From NCBI RefSeq assembly GCF_900107545.1, contig NZ_FNQZ01000001.1, positions 1 through 64,000 of the forward strand: a stretch of DNA of 64,000 nt. Direction: 5' to 3'. Position 1 is the first letter of the stretch, and the number at the start of each line of letters is the position of its first letter. Below the pieces are notes generated by a model. It saw nothing but the letters and a program-made list of their open reading frames with translations, was not told where the DNA came from and made no database searches. The position numbers were made by a program, and so were the translations under genes. The stretch comes from Pseudobutyrivibrio sp. ACV-2 (GTDB lineage Bacteria > Bacillota > Clostridia > Lachnospirales > Lachnospiraceae). Shown here in pieces: positions 9,187 to 18,400 of the stretch.

Positions 9187-9214
9187 TTGTGCGAATCTAA
9201 AAAATAGTTATAAT
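9187..9214 (+). promoter_or_regulatory. Promoter for the RNase III gene
   Basis: TTGTGC (9187-9192), a 16-bp spacer and a perfect TATAAT (9209-9214) lie 205 bp before the start codon. This predicts a leader of about 200 nt. Apart from this promoter and the leader hairpin, 9129-9418 holds nothing I can assign. Confidence 0.5.
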
Positions 9215-9344
9215 TGTATATGTAGATGTTGTAAGGTATAAAAGCTTAAATTGAAGACAATGTATCTGTTTATTTATTAGTGTTTATGCAAGTGGGCATT
9301 AGTAAATAGTTTGAAGCAAAGAATTTAATTTAATCTTATTAGGT

Positions 9345-9377
9345 CTGGCAAGTCTTTTTGTGATATCAAAATGCCAG
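9345..9377 (+). promoter_or_regulatory. Leader hairpin before RNase III
   Basis: CTGGCA (9345-9350) pairs with TGCCAG (9372-9377). An inner TTTTG/CAAAA helix continues after a 5-nt bulge. RNase III genes in some bacteria are autoregulated by cleavage of a leader stem; whether that applies here is a guess. Confidence 0.35.
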
Positions 9378-9418
9378 GCTATTATTATGCCTTCTTATAG
9401 CAAAAGGAGGTGTCTATT

Positions 9419-10453
9419 ATGGATAGAAACGATATTTCTGCTATCCAAAAAATCATTGGTTATGAATTCCATAACAGCGACTTGTTACAGCAAGCATTTA
9501 TTAGAAGGTCTTATTCTAAGGAAAAGGGCGGAGAGAATAACGAGGTCCTTGAGTTCATAGGAGATAAGGTCTTAGATTTGATTGTTGTAAAAATTCTCTC
9601 AGAAGAATTTGGCTCTATAACGAGCGGAGACTTTCATGAGTTTGCATCTGAATATCAAGAGAATAAGCTCACTGAGATAAAGAAGCGTCTTGTTGAAAAG
9701 GATACACTTGCAAATTGTATGGATGACCTTGGATTAGCTGATTACCTAATTATGGGTGAGGGCGATCGAAAGAATCACGTTGAGAATTCGCCTTCTGTAA
9801 TGGAGGACTTATTCGAGGCAATTCTTGGTGCTGTAGCTATTGATTCAAATTATGATTTACAAGCTTTACAGGATGTAGTTGAACTTATGCTTAATCCAGA
9901 GACTTTGATTTTTGAGGATGAAATCAATTATATTCAAGAAGTTCAAGATTGGAGTATTCGAAGAACAGGAGAATTACCTGAACGTGAATTTCAAGTAAAC
10001 TATGGATATTATACGCCTAATCCAGCAATATTAAATCCACATTCTCCAGGAGTAAATGAAAGACATACTTGTTACGTTACTGTGGATGGCGTAAAAAAAG
10101 CTGTTGGACATGGAACATCTAAAGTAAAAGCTCATGAAGAAGCTGCGAAAGCAATCTATGATTATTTAGATGAAAATAATATGCTTTATACCATTCAGGA
10201 TGAAATTGATGAGCCATCACTGAATATGGCAATTAATCAGCTTGAAACACTTGCGCGAAGGGGCTATTTTTCCTTGCCAGAATATACAGCTGAAGAACAC
10301 CACGATGAGAATGGTAATCCCATTTGGCATGTGGAATGTCATATTGAAGAGGTTGAATATTACTTTGATGCAGAGTCTTCCTCAAAGAAGCAGGCAAAGA
10401 AACAAGCGGCTTATGATATGTTGATGTACGTTTTGGATGAGGAGGAACGCTAG
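9419..10453 (+). CDS. RNase III-like protein with two dsRNA-binding domains
   Basis: The start chosen is ATG 9419, 8 nt after AAAGGAGG; a GTG at 9410 overlaps that site. The 344-aa protein begins with an RNase III catalytic domain. Its signature NEVLEFIGDKVLD carries Glu45 and Asp49, and EDLFEAILGA carries Asp130 and Glu133, so the metal site looks complete. Two dsRNA-binding-like segments follow, at about residues 165-245 and 260-340, each ending in a KxKAHEEAAKAIYDYL or SKKQAKKQAAYDML type helix. The housekeeping bacterial enzyme is about 230 aa with one such domain. This is therefore probably an accessory RNase III acting on particular dsRNA, possibly phage or mobile-element RNA. It stands alone with its own promoter. 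Confidence 0.8.
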   Translation: MDRNDISAIQKIIGYEFHNSDLLQQAFIRRSYSKEKGGENNEVLEFIGDKVLDLIVVKILSEEFGSITSGDFHEFASEYQENKLTEIKKRLVEKDTLANCMDDLGLADYLIMGEGDRKNHVENSPSVMEDLFEAILGAVAIDSNYDLQALQDVVELMLNPETLIFEDEINYIQEVQDWSIRRTGELPEREFQVNYGYYTPNPAILNPHSPGVNERHTCYVTVDGVKKAVGHGTSKVKAHEEAAKAIYDYLDENNMLYTIQDEIDEPSLNMAINQLETLARRGYFSLPEYTAEEHHDENGNPIWHVECHIEEVEYYFDAESSSKKQAKKQAAYDMLMYVLDEEER

Positions 10454-10509
10454 CGAATGTTCGATGATGACGATGACTTATGGTAAACATATTCATGAAT
10501 GCATGATTA

Positions 10510-10539
10510 TTGACTCTGCCTAGTAGTATGCGTTATCAT
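10510..10539 (+). promoter_or_regulatory. Promoter for the SMR exporter gene
   Basis: TTGACT (10510-10515), an 18-bp spacer and TATCAT (10534-10539) precede the exporter start by about 120 bp. This leaves a transcript leader of about 110 nt that contains the hairpins at 10560-10633. Confidence 0.5.
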
Positions 10540-10562
10540 CACATCAATTAAACAAACAGGCG

Positions 10563-10633
10563 TCCATTGCTACCGAGTAGTGGGATTCACGTCATTCCTT
10601 TACCGTTAGGTCTTAGCAGGTGGAGGAATGGCG
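10563..10633 (+). ncRNA. Structured leader of the SMR gene, possible riboswitch
   Basis: Two stems are visible. The first is CCA/TGG plus CTAC/GTAG around CGA (10563-10583). The second is a 15-bp stem between 10590-10604 and 10619-10633 whose only irregularities are G-U pairs, which suggests selection on RNA structure rather than DNA. The loop is GTTAGGTCTTAGCA. SugE/Gdx-type exporters are commonly controlled by guanidine riboswitches, so a ligand-binding leader is the first hypothesis. I cannot match it by eye to the guanidine-I, -II or -III consensus, and I do not remember the guanidine-IV consensus well enough to judge. Confidence 0.5.
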
Positions 10634-10658
10634 TATTTTATTATGTGGAGGTTTTTAT

Positions 10659-10979
10659 ATGAAGTGGAGTTATCTATTGATTGCCGGAGCGTTGGAAATC
10701 ACCTGGGCTGTGGCAATGAAAATGTCAAACGGATTTACGGTATTGATTCCATCGATTGTTACGGGAGTGGGCTACATAGCCAGTGCAGTATTTTTGGCAA
10801 TTGCACTGAGACAGTTGCCGTTGGGTACCGCCTATGCTATGTGGACGGGAATGGGAATCCTTGGAACGACGCTGCTTGGCGTAGTTCTTTTTCATGAAAA
10901 ACTGTCGGTTCCACAGGTCATATGTGTTATTCTTATTGTAGTTGGAATTGCAGGACTTAAGATTCTTGCAAAAGAATGA
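10659..10979 (+). CDS. sugE: SMR-family exporter, SugE/Gdx type
   Basis: This 106-aa protein starts at ATG 10659, 7 nt after TGGAGGT. It has four closely spaced membrane helices, as in all small multidrug resistance transporters. The essential membrane glutamate lies in the first helix (AGALEITWAVAMK), followed by GFT and the LPLGTAYAMWTGMG segment. Trp-Ala-Val/Met-Lys after the glutamate and TAYAMWTG are closer to SugE/Gdx guanidinium exporters than to EmrE-type drug pumps. The protein would act as an antiparallel dimer exchanging guanidinium for protons. The stop overlaps an ATG of the Nudix frame, so the two genes are probably co-transcribed. Confidence 0.85.
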   Translation: MKWSYLLIAGALEITWAVAMKMSNGFTVLIPSIVTGVGYIASAVFLAIALRQLPLGTAYAMWTGMGILGTTLLGVVLFHEKLSVPQVICVILIVVGIAGLKILAKE

Positions 10980-10996
10980 GAATAAAAGGGAGCAAC

Positions 10997-11569
10997 ATGG
11001 CAGAAGAAATTTTTGATATCGTAGATGAAAACGGGCAGCCTACAGGCGAAACAGTGACCAGATTACAGGCGCACGCTGAGGGTATTAGACATAGAACAGC
11101 TCACATATGGGTGGTTCGTGAAAAGGAAGATAAGACAGAGGTTCTGCTGCAGAAGAGAGCTATGAATAAGGATTCTTTTCCAGGCAGATATGACACTTCA
11201 TCAGCTGGGCACATTCAGGCTGGAGACGAGCCATTGGAATCCGCAGTCAGAGAATTGTCTGAGGAGCTTAGTATCCAGGCGGATCTTGATGATTTGCATT
11301 TTGCAGGAACATTTTCAATTCAGTATGAAAAGGAATTCCATGGAAAGCCATTCAAGGACAATGAAATAGCATTTGTCTATGTCTATGACGAAGAGGTAAG
11401 AATCGATGATCTTACCATCCAAGATGAAGAACTGGACAGTGTAGAGTGGTTCGATTTGGAAGAAGTGTATCAGGCTTGTCAGCCACCGAGAGATGAGAAG
11501 CTATGCGTTCCTACGGGCGGATTTGAGATAGTACGTAAGCGCCTTTCTTGCAGAGTGTTAAACATATGA
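10997..11569 (+). CDS. Nudix hydrolase
   Basis: The start chosen is ATG 10997 after AAAAGGGAG; the frame is also open from an ATG at 10976 that overlaps the exporter stop. This gives 190 aa. The N-terminal region (EIFDIVDENGQPTGE and the HRTAHIWVV strand) resembles the YfcD/isopentenyl-diphosphate isomerase-like branch of the Nudix superfamily. The Nudix box reads GHIQAGD, then REL-S-EEL, with Asp in place of the usual first Glu but REL and both following Glu residues present. The substrate cannot be told from sequence; a nucleoside diphosphate derivative is the default expectation. It lies 17 bp after the exporter gene. Confidence 0.85.
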   Translation: MAEEIFDIVDENGQPTGETVTRLQAHAEGIRHRTAHIWVVREKEDKTEVLLQKRAMNKDSFPGRYDTSSAGHIQAGDEPLESAVRELSEELSIQADLDDLHFAGTFSIQYEKEFHGKPFKDNEIAFVYVYDEEVRIDDLTIQDEELDSVEWFDLEEVYQACQPPRDEKLCVPTGGFEIVRKRLSCRVLNI

Positions 11570-11591
11570 CCAGTTTATTAAGAAGGATGGA

Positions 11592-11720
11592 TTGTCAGGT
11601 GGATATGGAAGAAGGTCTTCTGGAAGTTCATATGTTATCACTAAATTAATCAAATGGTTTGTAATCCTATTTGTTGTCTGCTTATTAGATGTAATTATTT
11701 GCGACATAGGCAGATACTAA
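11592..11720 (+). CDS. Possible 42-aa membrane protein or gene remnant
   Basis: A frame starting at TTG 11592 follows AAGAAGGATGG and runs to TAA at 11718-11720. It has a Gly/Ser/Arg-rich head (SGGYGRRSSGSS) and one strong transmembrane helix (WFVILFVVCLLDVIIC). The same frame is open back to 11562 without an ATG, so it could equally be the tail of a deleted gene. The composition is protein-like, which is why it is listed. The function is unknown. Confidence 0.35.
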   Translation: MSGGYGRRSSGSSYVITKLIKWFVILFVVCLLDVIICDIGRY

Positions 11721-11732
11721 CTATATTAAATA

Positions 11733-11748
11733 ATCACTATTTGTAGTG
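11733..11748. repeat. Short perfect hairpin
   Basis: TCACTA-TTTG-TAGTGA forms a 6-bp stem between the small membrane ORF and the ArsC-like gene. There is no T-run, and the role is unknown. Confidence 0.3.
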
Positions 11749-11815
11749 AAATATAAGTGGATCACTTTCAAGCTAGCGGAGGTGGCTCAAAATCAAATCA
11801 GCGCACGGAGGTTTT

Positions 11816-12157
11816 ATGAATATACAAATTTTTGGCACGAAAAAGTGCAACGATACAAAGAAAGCTGAACGCTTTTTCAAGGAGCGTGGCATCAAATATC
11901 AGTTTATCGATATGAAAGAAAAAGGCATGAGCAAGGGGGAACTAACATCAGTTGCTTCTGTTAATGGTGGTATCGCAAATATGGTTAACGTAAATGCGAA
12001 GGACCAGGATGCTGTTGCCTTATTTCAGTATATTGCGGATGAAGACAAACTGGAGAAGCTTCTTGAGTCTCAGCAGATTATCAAGACACCAGTTGTAAGA
12101 AATGGAAAGCAGTCTACACTTGGCTATCAGCCAGATGTATGGAAAAAGTGGGAGTAA
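11816..12157 (+). CDS. ArsC/Spx-family protein
   Basis: This 113-aa protein starts at an ATG after CACGGAGGTTTT. It has a thioredoxin-like ArsC fold: an N-terminal IQIFGTKKCNDTKKAERFF segment with Cys11 and no CxxC pair, and the TPVVRNGKQSTLGYQP segment holding the conserved cis-proline region. Spx proper binds RNA polymerase and usually has a CxxC, while YffB-like and ArsC reductases have one Cys in this position. A glutathione-independent reductase or regulator is likely, but the substrate is unknown. It is flanked by about 245-bp intergenic regions on both sides, so it is probably monocistronic. Confidence 0.8.
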   Translation: MNIQIFGTKKCNDTKKAERFFKERGIKYQFIDMKEKGMSKGELTSVASVNGGIANMVNVNAKDQDAVALFQYIADEDKLEKLLESQQIIKTPVVRNGKQSTLGYQPDVWKKWE

Positions 12158-12313
12158 CCGTACAGAAGCTTGTCATTGATTCCCATCGGCAAAGCCGATT
12201 ACAATCCTTCCTTAGTGTAGGTTCAATTATAGATTTCGAGTAGTGAAAAGTCTTGCAGTGGCAATAAATCAGCTACAAATTCAATTACTACCAGTTAAAG
12301 AAATGTAAAAGTA

Positions 12314-12351
12314 AAAGTGAAAGTATTATTTAGCCATAATACTTTCACTTT
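12314..12351 (+). terminator. Perfect 16-bp stem-loop before the three-gene module
   Basis: AAAGTGAAAGTATTAT (12314-12329) and ATAATACTTTCACTTT (12336-12351) pair perfectly around TTAGCC. It lies 52 bp before the helicase start. It could end upstream transcription or act as a leader or operator element for the large module. The rest of 12158-12402 holds one small ATCGGC/GCCGAT hairpin (12185-12199) and no gene. Confidence 0.55.
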
Positions 12352-12402
12352 ATTATGTTAAGCTGAATTATTATAAGATTATATTCGTGAGGGGTATAAC
12401 AA

Positions 12403-15400
12403 ATGGCTAAGTATTTACAAGGTCAACTCATAGTTCTTAAATCTGATAAAAGTGTAGAAGGTGCTATAATGCAAGTTATTGAGGGCACGCCAGAAACACG
12501 TTACCAGGTTTTTACAGCTAGTGGTCCGCAGATTTACTATGAATCTCAGTTAGAGGATAAAAAAGATTTATCTAATCAGTTAGAGCAGGTAGATGTTGAG
12601 AGATTCAATGCTGGACTAACAGCATCATTGATTAGAAATCCATCGTTGTCATCATTGTATTCGTTGAATGCAGCTAAAATAGATTACATTCCACATCAGT
12701 TTAGGCCAGTTCTTAAGTTTATACGTTCTGACAGACCACGTATTCTAATTGCAGATGGTGTTGGTGTAGGTAAGACAATTGAAGCAGGTCTTATTTTAAG
12801 AGAGATGCAGGCCCGAATGAATCTGGAGTCTGTTTTGATAATTTGCCCTCGTCCACTAGTTGCGGAGCGCAAGTGGGAAAGTGAAATGAAACGTTTTGAC
12901 GAGGAATTTACAGCTTTAGATGGTGAAACATTTAGATACTGCATCAAAGAAATGGACATGGAAGGTGATTGGCCTGATAAGTACAAGAAATGCATAATTC
13001 CATATTCTCTTTTTGATGATTCAAATATTAACGGTTCAAACAATGGTAGCCGTGCTAGATTAGGATTAACTGAAGTAGATCCACCTAAATTTGATTTAGT
13101 AATTGTTGATGAGGCTCATCATATCAGAAATACCGCCACATTTGGTTATAAGGCAGTTGAATATTTTGTTGATTGCGCGGAAGCAGTAGTATTCCTTACA
13201 GCTACACCTGTGCAGTTAGAGCAGGATGATTTGTTTGTGCTGCTTAATTTATTGCGTCCAGAATTAATTATTGATAGAAATACATTCCATGACATGGCTG
13301 AGCCTAATCAATATATTAATGCAGCAGCTATTGCTATTCGCGCTATGAAGGATGGTTGGCAAGAAACAGCACTTGAGGCTATAAAAAATGCTTGTGTTAC
13401 TAGTTGGGGGCAGAAAGTTTTCACAGGAAATCCAATTATCAAAAGAATTATTCAGACACTGCAATCAGACGGGATATCTGCAGAAGATAGAGTCCAGCTT
13501 ATCACAGATATAGAAAATTCTCATACATTCTCAAATATTATCAGTAGAACTAGGCGTAGGGATATTGGTGAGTTTACAGTACGTAAGCCATTTACAAGAT
13601 CTATTGAATTTACACCTGCTCAGAAGCAATTGCATGATGGTATTTTGGATATTATTCATCAGATTTTTTCAGCGATTTATTGTACCGACAATACTAAATT
13701 CATGATGACTACAATAAGGCGCCAGACAGCAAGCTGCTTGTTTGGTCTTGTTCCTATGCTTAATGATATTTTGTACAAGCACGTTTATGAGCTCGTTGAT
13801 GATGGCGAAGACTATGGCATCTCTATGGATAAAGAGAAAGATGCTAAGACTATTATTGAAAAGATTAAGGACATTATTGAATTAGCGGAGAGGCTTCCAG
13901 AGGATGATCCCAAACTAGAGGATATGCTTAAAATTGTAGATGCAAAGCTGGCTTCCGATAAGCCTAAGGTCATGATATTTAGTAGCTTTAAGCATACGCT
14001 TAACTATATTTATAAAAAGCTGATTTCAAGAGGATATAGAGTAGGTCTAATTCATGGTGATGTTCCAGATGAGGAGAGACGTAGCCTCCGTGAAAGATTT
14101 AATCCTCAGCAGACACCATCGGATAATCCATCAGCAATTGATGTATTACTTTTTTCAGAAGTTGGTTGCGAAGGTTTGGATTATCAATTCTGTGATTGCA
14201 TGATTAATTATGATTTGCCATGGAATCCAATGAGGGTTGAACAGCGTATTGGTCGTATCGATAGAAATGGTCAGACAAGCGAGAGTGTGTCAATCTATAA
14301 TTTGATTACTCCAGGAACTGTTGATGCAGACATTTATGACAGGTGCCTTATGAGAATCGGTGTTTTCCATAGTTCAGTAGGTGATTGCGAGGATATCCTT
14401 GGCGATTTAACAAGTGAGATTAAACGCATAGCAGAAGATTTTGAACTTACAGATGAGGAACGTAGGGCAAAGCTTCAGCAGCTTACTGATAACAAAGTCA
14501 GATACCTAAAAGAGCAAGAGGAACTTGAAGAGAAGCAGAGAGATTTATTTGGTATCAACATGCCTCAGAATGCTTTTGATGAAGAGGTAAAAGATGCTAC
14601 TAATTATTGGTTATCAGCTGAGAATATTCAAAACCTTGTTAGTGTTTATTTAAAGAATAGAACTGGAGAGGATAAAGATTATTTTTTAGGTGATAAGGAG
14701 CTGAAGACACTCAGATTATCTAAAGAGGCAAGACAGCTTTTACTAGATGATTTTAAGAATGAAAAGTTCAAACGTAGTGAGATGACTCGTTCCTGGGAAA
14801 AGTGGCTAAAATCAGGAGAGCAGCATATTCAAATAACATTTGATAACAACTGTAGTAAAGAGAATCCGAGAGTGATGTTTATAAATATTACTCATCCACT
14901 GGTTAAACAGGCTGCAGACTATCTTCAGAGCAAGGGTAAAGTTGTTTCTACACTGAAAGCTAAGACGAATGAAGTGGCACCTGGAGTATACCCATTTGCT
15001 ATTTTCCAGTGGAAGCTTTCAGGAGATAGAGAAGATATTCAAATGAAGCCTATATCTGCTAACGATGAATTGAATAAGGTGATTTTTGATTTACTAAAGA
15101 CAAGCAGGCAGGCTTCTATAGATGTAAATATGACAGAACATGATTGGGAAGCTGTAGAAACAGTGCATCATCAAATATGGGAAGAGGCGTTAGAAGAACA
15201 TAAAAGTAAGACACGCGAGATGATTCTTTACAAGGAAAGTAGTTTGAAAACTAGCCATAATGCTCGTATGGCTAGTCTTGAGGAGTCGTTACATAAGAGT
15301 AGTAATGCTACTAGAAGAATGCTTCAAGAAGGAAAAATCAAACGTGCAGTAGATGACTTTGAATATCATATGGCAAAACTGGAAGAGGCTAAGGAGAAGG

Positions 15401-15453
15401 CTGATATTTTATTTGAGTTGCTTTCATATGGATTACTTGAGGTTGAAGCTTAA
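12403..15453 (+). CDS. SNF2-type (SF2) helicase, first gene of a three-gene module
   Basis: This is a 1016-aa protein with an ATG after GAGGGG. The Walker A motif DGVGVGKT ends at Thr125, the DEAH box is Asp236-His239, and FLTATP follows. The C-terminal helicase lobe carries LIHGD, SEVGCEGLDYQ and the motif VI stretch QRIGRIDRNGQ near 614-624. These are the features of RapA/HepA- and DrmD-like SNF2 ATPases, which translocate on double-stranded DNA or remodel protein-nucleic acid complexes. About 300 residues after the motor are unassigned and rich in charged helices. It is followed after 20 bp by the sacsin-like gene. It resembles the DISARM helicase DrmD, but no other DISARM gene is present. 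Confidence 0.85.
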   Translation: MAKYLQGQLIVLKSDKSVEGAIMQVIEGTPETRYQVFTASGPQIYYESQLEDKKDLSNQLEQVDVERFNAGLTASLIRNPSLSSLYSLNAAKIDYIPHQFRPVLKFIRSDRPRILIADGVGVGKTIEAGLILREMQARMNLESVLIICPRPLVAERKWESEMKRFDEEFTALDGETFRYCIKEMDMEGDWPDKYKKCIIPYSLFDDSNINGSNNGSRARLGLTEVDPPKFDLVIVDEAHHIRNTATFGYKAVEYFVDCAEAVVFLTATPVQLEQDDLFVLLNLLRPELIIDRNTFHDMAEPNQYINAAAIAIRAMKDGWQETALEAIKNACVTSWGQKVFTGNPIIKRIIQTLQSDGISAEDRVQLITDIENSHTFSNIISRTRRRDIGEFTVRKPFTRSIEFTPAQKQLHDGILDIIHQIFSAIYCTDNTKFMMTTIRRQTASCLFGLVPMLNDILYKHVYELVDDGEDYGISMDKEKDAKTIIEKIKDIIELAERLPEDDPKLEDMLKIVDAKLASDKPKVMIFSSFKHTLNYIYKKLISRGYRVGLIHGDVPDEERRSLRERFNPQQTPSDNPSAIDVLLFSEVGCEGLDYQFCDCMINYDLPWNPMRVEQRIGRIDRNGQTSESVSIYNLITPGTVDADIYDRCLMRIGVFHSSVGDCEDILGDLTSEIKRIAEDFELTDEERRAKLQQLTDNKVRYLKEQEELEEKQRDLFGINMPQNAFDEEVKDATNYWLSAENIQNLVSVYLKNRTGEDKDYFLGDKELKTLRLSKEARQLLLDDFKNEKFKRSEMTRSWEKWLKSGEQHIQITFDNNCSKENPRVMFINITHPLVKQAADYLQSKGKVVSTLKAKTNEVAPGVYPFAIFQWKLSGDREDIQMKPISANDELNKVIFDLLKTSRQASIDVNMTEHDWEAVETVHHQIWEEALEEHKSKTREMILYKESSLKTSHNARMASLEESLHKSSNATRRMLQEGKIKRAVDDFEYHMAKLEEAKEKADILFELLSYGLLEVEA

Positions 15454-15473
15454 TAATTAATTGGAGTTCAATA

Positions 15474-18400
15474 ATGGATTTATATGAGAAGATAAGGCAA
15501 GATAGCAAAGTTAAATATGGAACTGAAGTAAGCAATTATATTCAGCTTATTATTCAGCAGTATAGTGATCGTACTCACTTTATCTATGAGCTTTTGCAGA
15601 ATGCTGAAGATGCGGGTGCTACATATATAAAGTTTCATTTATTCCAAAGTAATCTCACTCTTTATCACAACGGAAGACCTTTTAACGAAGCAGACATAAA
15701 TGGTGTCTGTGGTATTGCAAGGGGAACAAAAGGTGACGGCACACGCATAGGTCACTTTGGAATTGGATTCAAAGCCGTCTACGGATATACCATGAATCCA
15801 GAAATTTATTCTGATAATTATTGCTTTAAGATTGATAGTTTTGTAAATCCGTATGAAATAAAGGGAAAGCCAGGCTTAGCTGCAAAGGAAACTTGTATGA
15901 TATTGCCATTTAATAATGAGGCAGTATCAGAACAAATTGCTTTTAGAGAAATAAAAGATGCGTTACTACATAAAATTAGTGCTGAAAGTATACTTATTCT
16001 TGACTCAATAAAAGATATTGAGATAAAGATTGAGGGAATGCCCGAAACCATCAGCATAAATAAAGAGAAGAGAGCTATAGATGGAGATAATGTTTACGAG
16101 TTAAACCTATTATCAGCTCATGGTGATAGAGAACAAGAACAGAACTATTTGTTCTTTACTGATGCAGAGAAAGAGGCTAGTGCTTTAATCTTTAGAGTAG
16201 ATAATAAAGAGATTCAAGCAGTAAAGAACAGCAAAATATACGCATTCTTTCCAACAGCAAAAGAAGCGCATCAAAATTTTTATATACATGCCCCATTTGA
16301 TACTACACCAGCCAGAGATAACTTCAAAGAAGGCGAAGACTTTGGTAAGCATAATATCAAGCTTGTAAATAATATTTGCAGACTTATTCAGTTTACATTT
16401 ATTTGGCTAAGAGATAATGGATATTTGACTTTCGAAGCTTTAAACAAGGTCTATCCAATATATGAGTATGAAGAAACTGATTTACTGTATGCCATATATG
16501 AAAATAGTATAGATTTTATTAAATCAGGAGAGCCATTACTTCCAACAAATACTGAAGGTGTTTTCAAAAGCATAAATGATATCTGTGTTCCAGAAAACAT
16601 GGGAATAGTTAATGTTTTCAATGATGAGGATCTTCAAAGAATAATTGGTAATCACAAAATCTTTTGGCTTTCTAAAGAAATATCAACAAGAGAATACGTT
16701 GATTTTAAGAAATTTTTGGATAAGAATTTTGAGTTTAAGACATACGAATGGCGGCATCTTGTCCTAAAGCTTACCGCAAGATTTCTAGAAGCGAAAAGCA
16801 TAACGTGGCTTGAAAGACTATTAGGAAATATAGAAGGATTTTGTGTAAAGAGAATAGACAACAAGAGTCATTATATGAATGTGTCAGCTATTCCATTTGT
16901 GAGGTTAAATAGTGGACGCCACATATGTGCCAAAGAAGATGGCAAATCTCTTGTTTATATCAATAATCCTTCCTCAGCCCCATATAAGATTGACAAAGCC
17001 TGCCTAGAAAATGACAGTATTCGCAGTTTTTATGAACGTGCTCTTAACGTATTTCCGTATAATATTGAACAGGATACTATCGATAAGATCTTGCCTAAAT
17101 ATGATTCTCCTGATGTTAAGTTTAAAACAGATAATCATATCAGAGAAAACATTCAAGACTTGAATCAGATTAAGGATGCCTTGCAAACTAGCCCTTATAT
17201 GATAGATGCAATTATTAATCGATATCTGGTTACGGACGGTCAAAATTGGTATAGACCAAGTGATTTATATATTCGCAGTAATGATGTTAGATGTGGCTAT
17301 GATCTAGTAAGAGGAATAATAGACATAAAGTATCTTGCTAATAGTTATTTTGATGATACAGTTCTGAATGTTTCTCTTGATGAGGATTTCTTTAAATCTA
17401 TTGGATGTCCAAAAGGATTAAAAGAATTGAATGTATCTAGAGAAGAGTATATAAGTAAGGTTAAAAAATACTGTGGAAAAGATATCGCTTTAGAATTAAA
17501 AACACGTGTTGTAGACAAAACATATATTTCTGAAAAATGGGGGTGGAGTTTTTCTTTTGAAGGATTTCCGCAGATATTTACTGATATTACACAAGAAAAA
17601 TCCAACAATATTGCTAGGTTTCTTAATGCAAATGAGCCTTACTTTACAATTAATGGAAATCTTGTAGGTTCAGATAGTAAATCATTTTCCGGTAATAGTG
17701 TAGATGGAATGGATGCTTACTCAATGTTAGGACTCTATCTGTGCTTCGAAAAATGGGTATATATTAAGTCAGACGATGAGGCGCATAGACCAATTGATGT
17801 AGATAGAGATGATTTATTAGATTTCTATAAGGCTTCCAAAAGAATTATTGATGCTCTTCCATTTAAAGAGACTAACTCTGAATTAGAAGAGCTTTTAATT
17901 GAAAAAATGGGGGCTAATAATGCTGAAGTTGCCAAGTTTATTCAAACGTTAATTAATAATCCAGAAGAAGCGTTAAGCTATAAGCGAGCCAAGGAAAAAA
18001 GTGAAGCTAAATTAGCAGCCCAAGAAGAAAAAAAGCGCAGTTTAAAAGATAGATTAGAAAGCAGTGATAGAGCGCAGCGTGAGGCTGTCAAGGGTAGGGA
18101 GTTTGAATCTAATCCAATTTCTGAGAAAGCATTAGAAAAACGTTCTAAGAAATTGGAAGAAGAGTTGGCTGCTTCTTTAGACAACCATATTAATGTTACA
18201 AGGGGAGTTCATTTCGCACGACGTGACTGTAACCTAGAGGAAAGGATGTTTTTAAAGGAGGAATATGAAGGCTATTGCCAGATATGTCAGAAAAGAATTG
18301 TTAAGTATGATGGTTCTTGTTACTTTGAGGCAATAAATGTCATTAAGCAAAGCACAATTTATGACGAGCTTGCTAATAGTTTTGGTCTGGGTTGGAATTC

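Noticed and set aside
9360-9560. Short plus-strand ORF across the RNase III start
   Set aside because: Out of frame with the conserved RNase III domain; a shadow.
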